Assembly (NCBI GenBank): GCA_963969595.1
Contig: OZ018408.1
Span: 37,882,108-37,946,107, forward strand
Length of the DNA: 64,000 nt
DNA from: Neckera pumila
Taxonomy: Eukaryota > Streptophyta > Bryopsida > Hypnales > Neckeraceae
Reading direction: 5' to 3'
Part shown: piece after piece, positions 46,552 through 61,100 of the stretch
How positions within the stretch are numbered: position 1 is the first letter of the stretch
Layout of the letters: the number at the start of each line of letters is the position of its first letter
Translations under genes and position numbers: made by a program
The notes under the pieces: generated by a model
What the model saw: only the letters and a program-made list of their open reading frames with translations
Databases searched by the model: none
Told to the model about the DNA's origin: nothing

Positions 46552-49500
46552 TCAGACACTCCCATGTAGGAACTCGTCAATCTTGACCAGTAAAAGAGAT
46601 TCGTTGTTCTGTTCAGAGGCGTGTGCTTCGTCACATTGCCCGAAAAAATGTTCTCTAGCATCGTTACGAGCCAAGTGCATGATGAGATTCGTACTGTCCA
46701 TGTTTCGTGTATCACCTTCGAGATTTGAGACGGTATCCAGGAACGATTGGCGGTTTACTCGTGGAGCTAACGCAACGTTGACGGTAGATCTTCCTCTGTA
46801 CCATTTTCTTCGTACAGCCTGGCGCATATGAAAATTCTTTTAAATAGCGAACCACTTTCAAAACATAGGTTACTCTCAGCTGCAAAAACTACGAAAGTCA
46901 TGACAATGGATGTGTGACGGAGGTCCTTGCCTGGTATAAATCACTTAGTATTTCAACTTGCTCACGACCCAAGAAGCCTCGCCTTTGAAGCTCCAGAAAG
47001 AAACCAACTGTACCAGTTGTGACATGTCGGGTGGTCTTAAAGCTCTCTACAGCTGCTTTGAGAACCTGTGAATTGAAGACCAACGGCAACCAATTGTACG
47101 GAGGAGAAAAACACAATAGGGCCGAAAGGATGGAAGCAGAATATTGAATTCCTTCGTAATCCGTGACCCCTACCTGCACTTGAGCCAGGGATAGCAATAG
47201 TTCCTCTGCGACTGTTTTATACCAAGGAGTCCTTGTGATGGCTTCCTTTTGTTTCAGATCAAGCACATTCGTTGCAAGCAGCCTCATCATGCATATGCAA
47301 GCATTCTTCCTCAACAAGCCAGCACTCCCTAATGCTGCACCTTGCAGAATTAATGTCATACTTCTCAGGTCATTTACCGAGCTTTCAGCAAGATTCCCTT
47401 GGAGCTTGCCATTGATGTCCGTAATATGTGACAGATGTTCAACTAGGCAAGAGGATGTCAATATCTGTATAGAGTGTGTGCTGAAACAGAGTAGCTGGCA
47501 GAGATGCTGATATGAAATTCTGGAAGTGATTTTCGCGGAGAAATCATTTGCAAAACTGCGTTCAATCCTGTTGTTCGTTTCTTCGTGCGTTACGTTGCAA
47601 ATTCCACTGTGATACAATGGACAGCTGTCAGTAACCTCAACTGTTCGTAGTGTTACTTGAATTCGTCATGGGCAACGACCAACAAGGTTGAAAGGAATCC
47701 AGAGTTCGCTAGAGATTCATATGGCTTACCACCTCAACCATAGGGTGTGAAACAAGAGGGAGGCTAGCAAGCTTATCCCGTCTTCAGAGTTGGTATCCAT
47801 TGGGGTCAACGCGGAACTCTTCTGGGAAGCATTCACGATGTTCCGTTCCACAGTATCTCGGAGCTCGACACTCATACATACCTTTCTTGCCGCTTCCTGT
47901 AGCGTAGGGATCCTAATAGATTTATGCATGATCAGTGTAATAAGATTAACCAGTGGGACACCAGAAGCATGTATGTCCCTCCCATTGTTCAGTTGTAACA
48001 GCAAGAGTTTCTCCGTCTGCATCACTCACATGCCAACCGCAATGTACATGTTAAAAATCGCAGGACATGCACTTATGGATTTTGAGTTCAAAACCATCCA
48101 GCTTTATACCTGCAACTAGACATTTGGTTATTAGGACAAATAATTATTCCAGCTACATGGGTTTGAACAAGTACCTGAGTTGCGATATCCAGCCAGGCGC
48201 CCTCATCCATCACAGCCATGGATTCGTCGAGGACAACAAGCAGTTGAAAGAGTAACTCTACGCAAGCCGTAACTGTGGCTTCAGGTGCCTCACAACCTTG
48301 CAAAAGAATGAACCGCCTCAGGGTATTCACAACCCCATGATTGTGAAATTTCTGTGCAAAGCTCCAACTGCCCCTGATAATGCTTGAAAGCCCAGTTGCA
48401 ACGATCCTAATTTCATTAACAAGATGCCTCTCGACTACGTCGAGGAAAAGCGACATCAGGATCCCTGTCGCGTAGTCGTCCTCATCAATCAGCTGTGCTA
48501 CCTGAACCTCTGCGCCAGCATCCAGATTCTTCAGGAGTAGTTCTTTGCTCATTGCAGAAAGACTTTCTTTCTTCACAATCCACTTGAGTGCAGGTAACGG
48601 CAGCTCATAATTCAAAGAGCCACTGTTGTAAGCTGCTTTTAAAGTGTCAATCATAATATTTTCAGCCTTCATACTGGGGAAACGACCCTGCAACATAATG
48701 TTTTCTTGTCCTTCAATAAACAGGAGGAAAAATTGCTTCAGAACTAGAGAAGATGGCGAGGCTAGAAGCGAAGAAGAGGAGTTCACAAGAACATGCTGTT
48801 CTAGGGAGCTCAGTAGCTGCTTACTTTCAACAAGCCTGCAGGCAATCAGTACAGAATTCTCGCTTAGATATCGACGCAGCAACGTTCTAAAGCAATATCA
48901 TTGAATCACATCGTTAAATCAAGCTTTATCAAATTCTCTTCTTAGACAGCACACGCAATCTTCCTCTTTATAAACCTATATATGAACAGCGAGAAAACCA
49001 GCTCATTGATGGCTATTCTGCATAGCAACTAAGAAGTTCAACAGGAGTTCTCAAATCTATAATATGAACAAAAGTCTCAATATTGATGAAGGTTGAGACA
49101 TGTTAAGGTGTCAAGTAAAACCTGTCGCCATGTTCGATGGTAGTGAAAAGTAGAGCGATGATTGCTCGATGAGCCGTAATAAGATGCCAGTCCTCATGGC
49201 TTCTCTGTTCAAGTAGTATTAGTAAGCCTCCCACGTCAGCTGGTAAGTGATGCAGAATGTCAGCTTGGATGAGATCTCCATGTGAGGAGGTCCTATTTAC
49301 CATTGTGCCGATTGCGCTGTAGATACTTTGCTTCAGATCCGCCGAGGGAAATTTTGACATACTCTCAAAAGCCATGCTGACCCAGTGCTTGGAGATTAGA
49401 GTTCTCGCAAATTCGCCCGCCTGGATAGCCTCTCCATCTTGTACGATTTTTCTGACAGTACTGAAGAGAGCATCGATAGTTTCTTCGTCTGAAATGCTTT

Positions 49501-51373
49501 CATAGAAAGCTGTAATGACCGGGAGCATTCGCAAGTGAAAATGCGTCATCAAAAACTGTGCCAATTCTCTAAATTGCTCATGGGCAAAATTCTGTTGAGC
49601 ACAGAAGAAATGTGCTGCTTGTAGCAGATGTGTGGCAGAAATTATCCCATAGTGTTGACATGCGTAAATGGGGTCTGCACTGATGCAATCAGTCATGGAG
49701 GATACACAGTCTAGAAGCATTTGGCAAATTGAAGGGATGCTGCAGCACGAAGGGGCTCTCAACAAAATTATAAGAGTATGGCAAGTGGCATTCAGACCCT
49801 CAGGAGAGAGACCAAAGCCAAGAATGTCTGAAATTTCGTGGTCTTTTACAATGCTGCTGTAACATTGAAAAGATTTCTTTAAGAGGTTCATCAGGTGTTC
49901 GGCGCGGGCGTAACTTATTACGCCAGGACGATCACCTATTCCAGCAGAAATTATGCTCAGAGTGTCCTTCTGCAAATCTCCATAAGCTGAAGAAAAGGAA
50001 TGTTCAAGTACACGCAACAGTGGTTCAAGTCCGAGACTGAAGTGGTCAGAGAACGTAGGGAGCGCCAATGAAAGTGTCATAAGCGTCTGGATGGCGCTGA
50101 TGCCTACCGCGTCAAGATCGCCTGCAATCCGAGGTGCAATAGTTCATAGAGCCATTTATCCTGGGCATGTGAAGGAACGATATGGCATTACATCGGTCTG
50201 AATCGACTGATACAGCGACACCCGGCTCCCATAAGATAAAAACTTTAAATCCCGTTTTCCAGGTTTAATCCCGTCTTCAGGTGAGTTACCGGATGGTTAA
50301 CGAAACCTCATTCACAGGTCTGTGATGAAGAAGACAAATGCATTGCATGTTGCATACCTGATACCCTCAGAACCTCGAATATGTAGTCAGTTAATCCCTC
50401 CTCAACAAGAGAATGAAGCTCTTCGCCGATGTCCAGGCTCGTAGGGCAAACCTGGTCGATCAGCACTAAAGATCTAATCTGAACTTGAGTATCAGTAGAT
50501 AGAAGTGACGCCTTCATTGCCTCTGCGAATTGTCTCACGAAAGAAGCACTTGTCTGACCTGGCGGTGCCGTCATATCCTGGTCATCTGTATCGCGTTGCC
50601 CGTCGAAAGCAGTTGTTGATAGGCTGATGTTGAAGACAGATGATTGGGCAAGTGCAATTAACAAGTCTGTCATCACAACGCTCATTATAATGAGGAAGTC
50701 ACTGAGCCGACATTGCATGAATAAGCACTTGCCTACATGCGAAGGACATTGAGGACATCACAATCGTATTAGTCAACAGATAAGTCGGCAGGGTTTGAGA
50801 GTGTACCTAAGCTGTTTGTCCTGACGACATCATTATGTGTTTTCTCCAAGGCACGTAGAGAGAGGTAAACTAGTGAGGGGCAGTATTCAACTAACAATTG
50901 AATGCCACCTTCCAAGAAGGTTAACTTGACGAAAATAAAGAAAATATCCACTCCCATCTCATCACTGCACATATTATTACAGCGTATTGTATGAGTTCCA
51001 TATCCTTCTATTCAAATACATATACAAAAGCCCCGTCCAATTCTGTTAGCTTCAAAAGTAAAATAACACAAAGAGGGACTGCTCACGCAACCCATAATTT
51101 TTCATATGCGAAGATACTCACGTTGGAAGCGAAATAGCTTTGACGAAATTCTGAACACAACCAGCTTGGGATGTGATCGCATTAGGAATGTGATTGTTAT
51201 GGTGGCAATGCAGCTCAAGGAGAAGGCCCAAAGCATGTACCTGCATATCGAGAGATAGTTTGCCGTCAGATAATTTTGGCTAAATGGCGAACAATAATGG
51301 CCGGGCGCTTCTACTGTGGGGTACTTGGAGCTTTAAAGGTACGAGTAAAAAATAATAAAACATAAGAGACTAA

Positions 51374-51404
<31 letters not shown>

Positions 51405-52086
51405 AGTATCTCCATAAAGTTTTGGAATCCATGTATTCACTGTTGTCGTTACCAAATTCGCCAATGCTTTTTCAAGTCATCCATTAGTTATGCACGAAGG
51501 TAATATTGAAGTCATTTGCTCATACAGTCAAAACCGAGCAATTGCTTCGACAACAATCTCATGGAAGCATTAGAAAGACCAAAATAATCAACCAGGACTG
51601 CCTCTCTGCTTCTACGAGTCGACAACAGTACTGGACAAAAGAAGAAAAACTCACACTGAAGAGATGCCCGTGCTTCCAAGGAGCCGTCTCGGACCTCGAC
51701 AGGTGCAAGCAAATGTGCAGCATTGCATCTTGGAGCAACGTGCCAATGGCCAATTTGCAAACAGCCACCGTGACATCAATGATTACACTAGCAAGCCCTT
51801 CATCATCAGTGAAAAAAATTGCTTCCGCCAAAGGGGCGGCAAGAAATTCCGGACGCTTTAGTATCATATCACTACAAAACTGCGAATCTGTCAATGATTC
51901 TTTAAATTCACTCAAAGCTTTTTCTCTATGTACTACAAGCGAAGAAGGCGACGCAATCAGATCGGTGAAGCATTCAAGACAGAAAGCTCCACCCTGGCTC
52001 GTACGAACCAGCACATTTGATCCGTGATTCCGCGAACAAGACATATGAAATGCACTTCGCTCATCGTCCTCCAATTCTTCCTCCAT
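46552..52086 (-). CDS. PRD1: PRD1/MEI1-like meiotic DSB-formation protein
   Basis: Nine minus-strand exons fit: 51655-52086, 51122-51240, 50807-50964, 50358-50732, 49122-50121, 48175-48886, 47730-48016, 46931-47624 and 46552-46818. Phases agree and the total is 4044 nt (1347 residues), close to Arabidopsis PRD1 (about 1330). The N-terminus carries a Cys/His segment and RTSQGGAFCLECFTDLIASP, the PRD1 signature. The rest is a helical HEAT/armadillo-like solenoid. PRD1 (animal MEI1) is needed for SPO11-dependent double-strand breaks that start meiotic recombination and acts in the nucleus on chromosome axes. Weak points: exon 7 could end at 47733, and exon 8 could run to a stop at 46898. The last exon depends on a GC donor, CAG|GCAAGG. 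Confidence 0.82.
51373..51404. repeat. TG microsatellite in PRD1 intron 1
   Basis: An uninterrupted (TG)n tract of about 14 units lies between exons 1 and 2 of the PRD1-like gene. Confidence 0.9.
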
Positions 52087-52099
52087 TGTGATCCTCTAC

Positions 52100-52617
52100 A
52101 CGATCCGGTGTTACAGAAAGCCGTTCGGTTGCTCAGACAATGCAACTATACACTTTTAGTCAGTTTCTCAATTTCCTGTGACAATCCCGCTTAGAAACAA
52201 AAAAATTTAAGCCTCCATCGACATCTGCAGCTCTCCAGAGCGTTCTTATCTAACAGCATGCACGATAATTTGGCTATCGCGCAGAGTTCCTAACGATCCA
52301 GTTTTCCAAGTCTCCGTATCAATTATAGTTCACAGCGATTCTATAACAAATGCAGGCAGAATACGATCCAGTGTCACAGAATGCCGTTCGATTGCTCAGA
52401 CAATGCAACTATACCGTTTAGTCAGTTTCTCAGTTTCCTGTGACAATCCCGCTTAGAAACAAAAGTTTAAGCCTCCTTCGACATCTGCATCTCTCTCAAC
52501 AGAGCGTTCTTATCTAACAACATGCACGATAATTTGGCTATGGCGCAGAGTCTAATTTTCCAAGTCTCCGTATCAACTACAGTTCGCAGCGACTCTATAA
52601 CAAATGTAGAAAGAATA
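52100..52617. repeat. Tandem duplication of the PRD1 upstream region
   Basis: Copy 1 (52100-52362) and copy 2 (52363-52617) are about 90% alike: CGATCCRGTGTYACAGAAWG, GCTCAGACAATGCAACTATA, GTGACAATCCCGCTTAGAAA, GCACGATAATTTGGCTATSG and TTCCAAGTCTCCGTATCAA. Copy 1 begins only 13 bp upstream of the PRD1 start codon, so the duplicated unit is its 5' UTR or promoter. Confidence 0.88.
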
Positions 52618-55600
52618 GGTCGAATTGCAACTGAGGAAAAGGACAACGACGACGTAGTCCGCCTGCATCAAAACCTAAGTGCAACCAAAGCAAAGACTGT
52701 GGACACTGATTTTCCAAATTTTGAAAACCTCAAGGTTTACCCGCCCAGCATCCACTCCAATTCAAATGATCCCGCCTCCGCTCTTCTTTTGTTTTTGAAG
52801 TGAAGTGGGAGAAGACAATGGAGGCAGCCAAATTTCTTTTTTGACGAATTTTCACCAAAATCTGACCTGATTTGGGCTATTACACTAAGAAAAAAGTTTG
52901 AAAAAATGGATGAATTCACCCTAATCCTTCTCGAAAAAATACTAGATTTGTCAATATTTGGATTAAAACTACTATTAATAGATCATTTTGCGGATGATTC
53001 TACCCATTTTTTCCTTAATTGCATACATTTTTAATTAGGGTGCAAGTTACTTTACCATTACCAGAAAAATAAATAAAAAATTTGCTGAATGGAGTCAATT
53101 AGGTGTCACACTATTTGCTTATTATTGTATTTTGTGAAAAATATTCCAAATAAAACAATTAGAGATTTATTTTCAAGGTTTCCAAGGTATACTAATTTGT
53201 CTATGTAGTTAAGGGAGAAAATAGCATCACCTAGAAAATTAGTGTCACAAATTATTTTATTTTTTTTAAATTAATAGAAAATAATAACATTTCATGTTGC
53301 ATTAATTCAAAATAGTGCGGCTTTGGTAAATTAGTGTCACATGCAGTATGAGGACTTTGTGTAATGCAATTTGGAATCTTGACTAATAAGATTGATGGAG
53401 CAACGAATAAGTAAATTATGAGCGCAATGTAATTTATGTATGCAAATATCATCCAACTTGAATTTTTGGGATGATTTGAGGTGGTCCTATCTATTTAAAT
53501 ATATCATGTAGACCTTTAATTCAAAAATAACTAATACAACTTCACTTTAATTCAATTTGTTGGATGGACCATTATCAAAGTTGAATACAAAATTTATGTT
53601 TATATAGCTTTAGTGCAACTACATTAGAACCCATTAACCTCTAGTACGAGTTCTTTCATGTTTAGAGATCCAAATTTCCTTCCAAATACTTGTCTCCAAA
53701 GCAAGGCTAAAATTGTTGTCAGTATTCATTTTTAAGCAAATTCAACAGTAAGATCCTTTGGTTGACTTATTTAAGTGCATCTTCCCAAAATTGTATAGAG
53801 AATATTCCCATTGATTGCAAGTCCAGTGTGCCTAACATGCATGGCAAAGAGTAGGCCCTTGCACTACTATGTTAATCCCGTACAGGTTTGGAGGATGTTT
53901 TGGAAGTGAAAAATCCCAAATTGTCAGCAAAATTTGTCAGCAATTTTTGATGCATTTTCCAAAATTAGAAATGAAAGTATATAAAACAAAAAAGGCGATT
54001 TGTAGGAAAATTTTCAGCCCATTTGACCTTGTCAATTGAAAGAATATAACATTTAAAGTAGGAATAAAATCTTTTTCATTCCTATGAAATAGGGTCAATA
54101 GACTTCAAACCCTCTTGGAATAAAAATTTTGCTCTACACAAAAATTCAAATTTTTGTCCTTCATAAGTATATGATGTTAGGTTCATTCTTGAAAATTTTA
54201 GAAGCAAATATAGAGTCTAAATTACTCTAAATCCCCTTGCAATGCAAAAAGGTTAAGTAAATTGGCAGTATATAGTCATTTTTGGATGATTTCTTGTGCA
54301 ATGAGGAAATTTTTCATTTGAAATCCTACCAGGGAAAAGCTAAAGACAAAATTCAAAATATGTAAGAAAAATTTCAAGAACATTGACTTCATAGATTGCA
54401 AGATATAGGGCTTTAAGTTAGAATAAAATGTCTTTTCTTGAAACTGTCTCAATATAACTAACAAAGTTAGCCTCCTCCTAGAATGTGATTTGAAAACTAA
54501 TTCATTTATTTTAGACAATTGTATGCCATATTTTATTAGTTACATACATGTCAAACTTCAGAAGTTGATGAGCAATTTTGCAAAAGATGTCCAAATTGCC
54601 CAAGCTGCTAAAAAAGTTCAAGAAAGCACAACTTTTGATTTGGACACCCAATCAAAAAATAAAATTAAAATCCTTCTAAGGGGATAATTGTTCACACCTT
54701 GTGTTAAAATTTTGTGAATATCCAACAAGAATTAACTTCATAGGAACCTACCTAGATTTTTCAAATGTCCATTCAACAAACATTGGCCTTAGGAATTAAG
54801 TTGTATCCCGGAAGAGCTACATGATGTGCTAGAGCTACATCATGTGCTCTACTGTGAACACAACAGTAGATTGCTACAATCGCACCCTAAATGCTGAGTA
54901 TGCATAATCTGGATTAATGATGCTCTAAAGTAGGAGGTTCATAATGCTATTCGGTCCTCAAAGCATTCGCTAACAGAGAAACATATTGCTTTCTTCTATG
55001 TACTGTACAACTGAATTTGCCATTGTAACACATGCTTGAGAACTGAAGTTGAGATACACAACTGGAAAAACCATAAATAATTCCAAGAAGGTCCAAAAAA
55101 ATATGAAACAACTTGTGTTAGAATCCAACTCTATTTACAGTTCCAGAAAAAAATCCAGAAAAATATTTCAATTTACAAGTGCTGAAATTGCTAATCTGCT
55201 AGTGAATGGTCACTCTATAGACTTCCTATCTAACAACATATCAGACTTCAAAGCTTCGATTCCTGTATGCAAGTCCATTGAGATTCGGTATTGAATAATT
55301 CTAAAAATGAATGCCTAAAAATAAGGCACATCAGTCTTTAAATATTTTTCTGATATGGAAGGGAAGGATAAGACGAGAAATCTGGAGATTTCAATTTGAA
55401 GTCTTCAGAATTGAACATCGAACACCGCATTTGGAAATCTGAATACTAAGTTCTCCGGAATTCCAACACCCCGAACACACAGTGCACACAACAAGGCTTC
55501 TGAAACATGCCGCGGTCAATCAAGCTCAATAAAGACATTTACACTGAAGAGATTCAAAGTGATACACAATCTCTATGAAAGGCGGTTCAGCGTGTCAAAA

Positions 55601-56036
55601 TTTAAAAATATCGCAGTTAGTCCAAACGAAAACAAACCGAGGAGTAGCCTACATCGAATACTTCAATAAGGGATACCATCAACGAATGCACACAATATAA
55701 AGTTCAAGGAGACTGAAATAGCCACCACATAAACTATAACTCCACAGCACCAATGTGCGAAGGTTCATTAAACTAATCAACTCGCTTAGTGTCTCGGTAA
55801 CATAGAACTTTGGACCAGTTGTGCAGGAGCATCAGACAAACTCAGCAAGCAATGCTGTTGAAAAACAAAATAGACTTCCAGGTCACGATTTACAACGAGG
55901 TGATCTGAGCTCAAGTCGGTGAGAACTTCATTACAAGATGGCCCACACCAGTACAAAGAAAACAACCTCGAGGACTGCCAAGCACGTGATCTCAGCCAAA
56001 CCAAGTCCGATCACCCGATTAGCGAACTTAAAGACC
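52618..56036. other. Spacer between PRD1 and eS8
   Basis: AT-rich from about 52810 to 54780, with no supported genes. From 55500 the sequence is the 3' flank of the minus-strand eS8 gene. Confidence 0.5.
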
Positions 56037-57472
<1,436 letters not shown>

Positions 57473-57559
57473 GGTGCCGGAGCTCGTTGCTACCACGCAG
57501 CAAGCGAAAAGGAAGAGAGACCAGGCAGCCGTCCCCATATTAGGGTTAGCCAGAGCTTG

Positions 57560-58125
57560 GCTCTTCGGGTGACCCGCCGTTCCACCGGGTGAACCAGCTC
57601 TACCCGACCTTGGACTTGCCTCGTTAGGGCTCTCGAGCCCTAAAGCTGTTTCGTCTTCGTCCAGCGGTTTGAAGTAAATGAAAAAAGGGCGGCGACCGGT
57701 AGTAGAGTGTTAAGTCCTGGGAAAATTCCATTTTTTACTAACCGTAAAGTTACTAATCAAGTTAACTTAATCATTGCAAGACACGATTATTTGTTTAAAT
57801 TCCATTTTTCTACTTGAAAATATTTTAACACTTCGTAAGCTTTTCATCTTCCTTTCTTTTGAGGGTCTGGTGTTTAGGATTTGGAATTTCGAATGGCCAA
57901 TTGAGCAACATTTTCAAACCAAAAATAGCAAACACAAAAAAAAATGCAAGAGCCTTGATAAAAAAATCTACTTAAAAAAATTAAAAATAAAAAATTAGAA
58001 GAAACTTGTCATGAAGTGTCAAACTAAATATTTGAGACACTAAAATATAGGTCCTATCCAATGGTGCACGACTAAAAGATCATTTCACTTATAATATACA
58101 TTATAAAAATGGGCATCCATCTTAA
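57560..58125. other. eS8 upstream region and AT-rich spacer
   Basis: A GC-rich proximal promoter stretch to about 57700, then AT-rich sequence without genes. Confidence 0.5.
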
Positions 58126-61100
58126 CCCCTCAATGCCTAGGGAGCAAAAATTTCGCCTTTCTAGATTGGATTATCTCCTATGGTGGTGGTAGATGAGGCC
58201 CAACCTCCGAAGTTCGTGAGTGAAAGTTGCAGGATTCCCCCTACAGAATTCAACGGTGTCCTGCTTGACAAGCCAAAGGAAATTCAAATCGCGTGGTGGG
58301 CCTCAAATTGGTGCGCCGAATATTTTGGGACATGGCGGTTTTTGTCCCAAGTCCGATTTCTGACCGAGTACAGCCGGTGGGCTACCGTTGCATTGCCATC
58401 TTCCGAGGAATCTAATGTAATTTGGGCGCAACTACTATACTCTGCCTTGCCTGTCCTGTTTCTACATTCATTTGTTTGCGAAGAGTTCCAATCGTGGTAG
58501 GAGTGGGTTGAGAGAGATGGCGGCTGGAATGCTCGCTTTGCACTCGTTGCAATATGATTTTCAAATGCATGGCCCACAATGTTTTTGGCAATGTCATATC
58601 TCAAGGCGTTTGTTTCAGGCTTTCAGCAAACCATCATGAGCGAGTAGGATTTAGGATGCTTGGAGGCGTACGGAAGTTGTTACTCTTGAGTGGAAGTGGA
58701 GAGAGTGCGGACTCCACTCTCTTCCCCTGTTGCATTGGAAGGAGTAGTTGCGTCTTGGGAGTATACAATTGCAAGGAGGAGGCAATGACGACTGCCTTGA
58801 ATAAAGGTCAAATAAGCATTTAGGAGGTGCAACTCATCCAAGATACTCTGTACTTGTGGGCACCAAGGCTTTTTTTTTCATTTTTTAAGAAGTGCTATAG
58901 TGGCGATATAAAATTTTGCAGTGGTGCTTCAAATTTCAACATTCATCCATATCAGATAGAAAATATACATATCACATGTCTATAATTTGGTTTTCATCCA
59001 CAATCGGGCGATTTCATCTAAGTTTTTTGCCATTATTTTTACTGTTTTTTAGCCAGATTATTTTTTCTAGTGCAATTTGGCACTAGGAAGCCAAAAAAAA
59101 AAGCCCAGGTGGGCACTAGACAAGGGTGTAGGAGTAGAGGTCACGCAAAGAATAGTGAATTGCTTTGATGAGTCCTTCCTCTTAGCTTTGCCTGCACCTA
59201 TTGACAAGCACTACTGGCCAAAGAATCTAGGAACTAAGAATTAGAGGTACCTCTTTCGGAGGCAGATTGCGCACTTGCTAGGGTGGATGGAACGTGTAGC
59301 AGAAGGCCAAGCAAACGGGATTCTTGTTTTGGTAGATACATTTCTTAGAAAGAAGCAATGGCCGGTTGTTGAAGATGAGTCAAATCAAGGAAGTAGCAAG
59401 GCTTCAAGCAGCAATGCACTTGAGGCAACGTCCTTCCACTATAAGAGGGAGAATTCTGCGGGCATTGCAAGCGGCCACGGTTGCCAGCGCGGAGAAAACA
59501 GAAGGTCTCGCAGTGTCAACACTGTCTCCAAAGTTATGCAAAAATGGCGCAGCAGCTGACCTCATCCCTACGCAATTGCAAGGAGTGATTCCCGATCCGC
59601 CACGACAGATATCGGCACCAACGACGCAGCCTCCGACATCTAATCTGGCGGCTCACGTAGGGAGGGGTGTAGGTCGCTGGCGTAGACTAGGCAAGGGCCG
59701 AGGTCGTGGCGCCACCGCGTGCAACACTCCACCAGCTTGGGAGGCCCCACAAATCAAAGCCACCAGATGCACACCTCCCAAGCTACGAAAGAGGTCAATT
59801 GCCCACCCTGGCACTACGGACATGACGAGGGCGTCACCTTTGGTGCTTGATAATCTTCCGTGGCCAATTGGTTAGCAAGCACATGTCCTACGGCACCCAC
59901 GGCTGGTTCCTAGTTCCACGTCTCCAGCTCTTCCTGACTCCTCTTGCGGTGAAGGAGCGGCCTGAGGGTGTGGAAATTAGCCATTGAATTTGGAAACGCA
60001 AGGGATACGGAGTGGAGGTTAGCATGGGCGGGAAGGCCCCTACGACCTCAGTGGAGCTTTCAACAACACTGAATTTGTCAATTTGTGGGTACAAGACATG
60101 GTGAATTTGGCCGACATTGATATCCGTGCTCCTAATCAGTTTCACATTGCAATGGCCAGCCATAGAGCAGTGGATGAAGGAGAATCTGCCCCAGTGAATC
60201 AGCTCATCTCTTGTGTATTAGGCGGCTCTAATAGGCTCGGAGGACACACCCTCCCAAGCAATGTGTGGATTCTGTTGGAAGTATTTAGATTGGAGGGAAA
60301 CGCCGCCCCTACCATATACTTGTCCAGGTCCATCGGCCCCACTTGGACGGCAAGCTAGTGCGCCGCACAATGGCAGTGTGGGGCTTCTTCTGTGGATAGC
60401 CTCAGCTTTCCTGCAACTCTATTTCCTTGACGTTGCAAGACCTGCAAGACTCGGGAGCTACGTTGCCAGCCAATTCAGAATCTCCTTGACCGGGAAGTGC
60501 AACATCTCCTCTCAGTCACCTTGACAGTTGGACAGACAATTCTCACAATCTTGATTGGATGGCAAAATACTGTGACTTTGCAGGTAACCTCTCTACTGAT
60601 GAAAATTTAGACTAGGAACTTTTTGATGATAGGTCTCTTAGGTTGTTAGCTGCTGATGGTCTAGAAGGGGATCACTACTTGGAATTTGTTGAGGGTGAAC
60701 TAGAGAATCCAGAGCCAGTAGGGGAGGGTGAGAGAACAATATGCAGATGCATGCTGGGATTAGCATGCTTCGGTCCTGCTAGGAGATCGCAGTAGCTTCA
60801 ATGGCCCCACATCTGGGTCTATAGAATGTGGGCGTTGCAGATAACAGAATCCACGCTACTTTTTTTGATCTGTTTTGGGACCATAGTACTGTTGACTATA
60901 TGGTCCGCAAAACCAATAGGTAAGTTAGGCAAGAGGTCACAGAATACAATTCCCAGTATCTAAATGGAGGTCCGGAATGGACTAACGTCAACGCTAGTGA
61001 GTTTTGAGTGTGGCTAGGCATCGTCATACTGATGGGGTTGACAGTCACCACCACCATTTGTGACTATTGGAAAAAAGATGCATTTTGGCATTGCAACGTC

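Noticed and set aside
51506..52027. Plus-strand 173-codon ORF
   Set aside because: It is antisense to PRD1 exon 1, whose frame matches the family.
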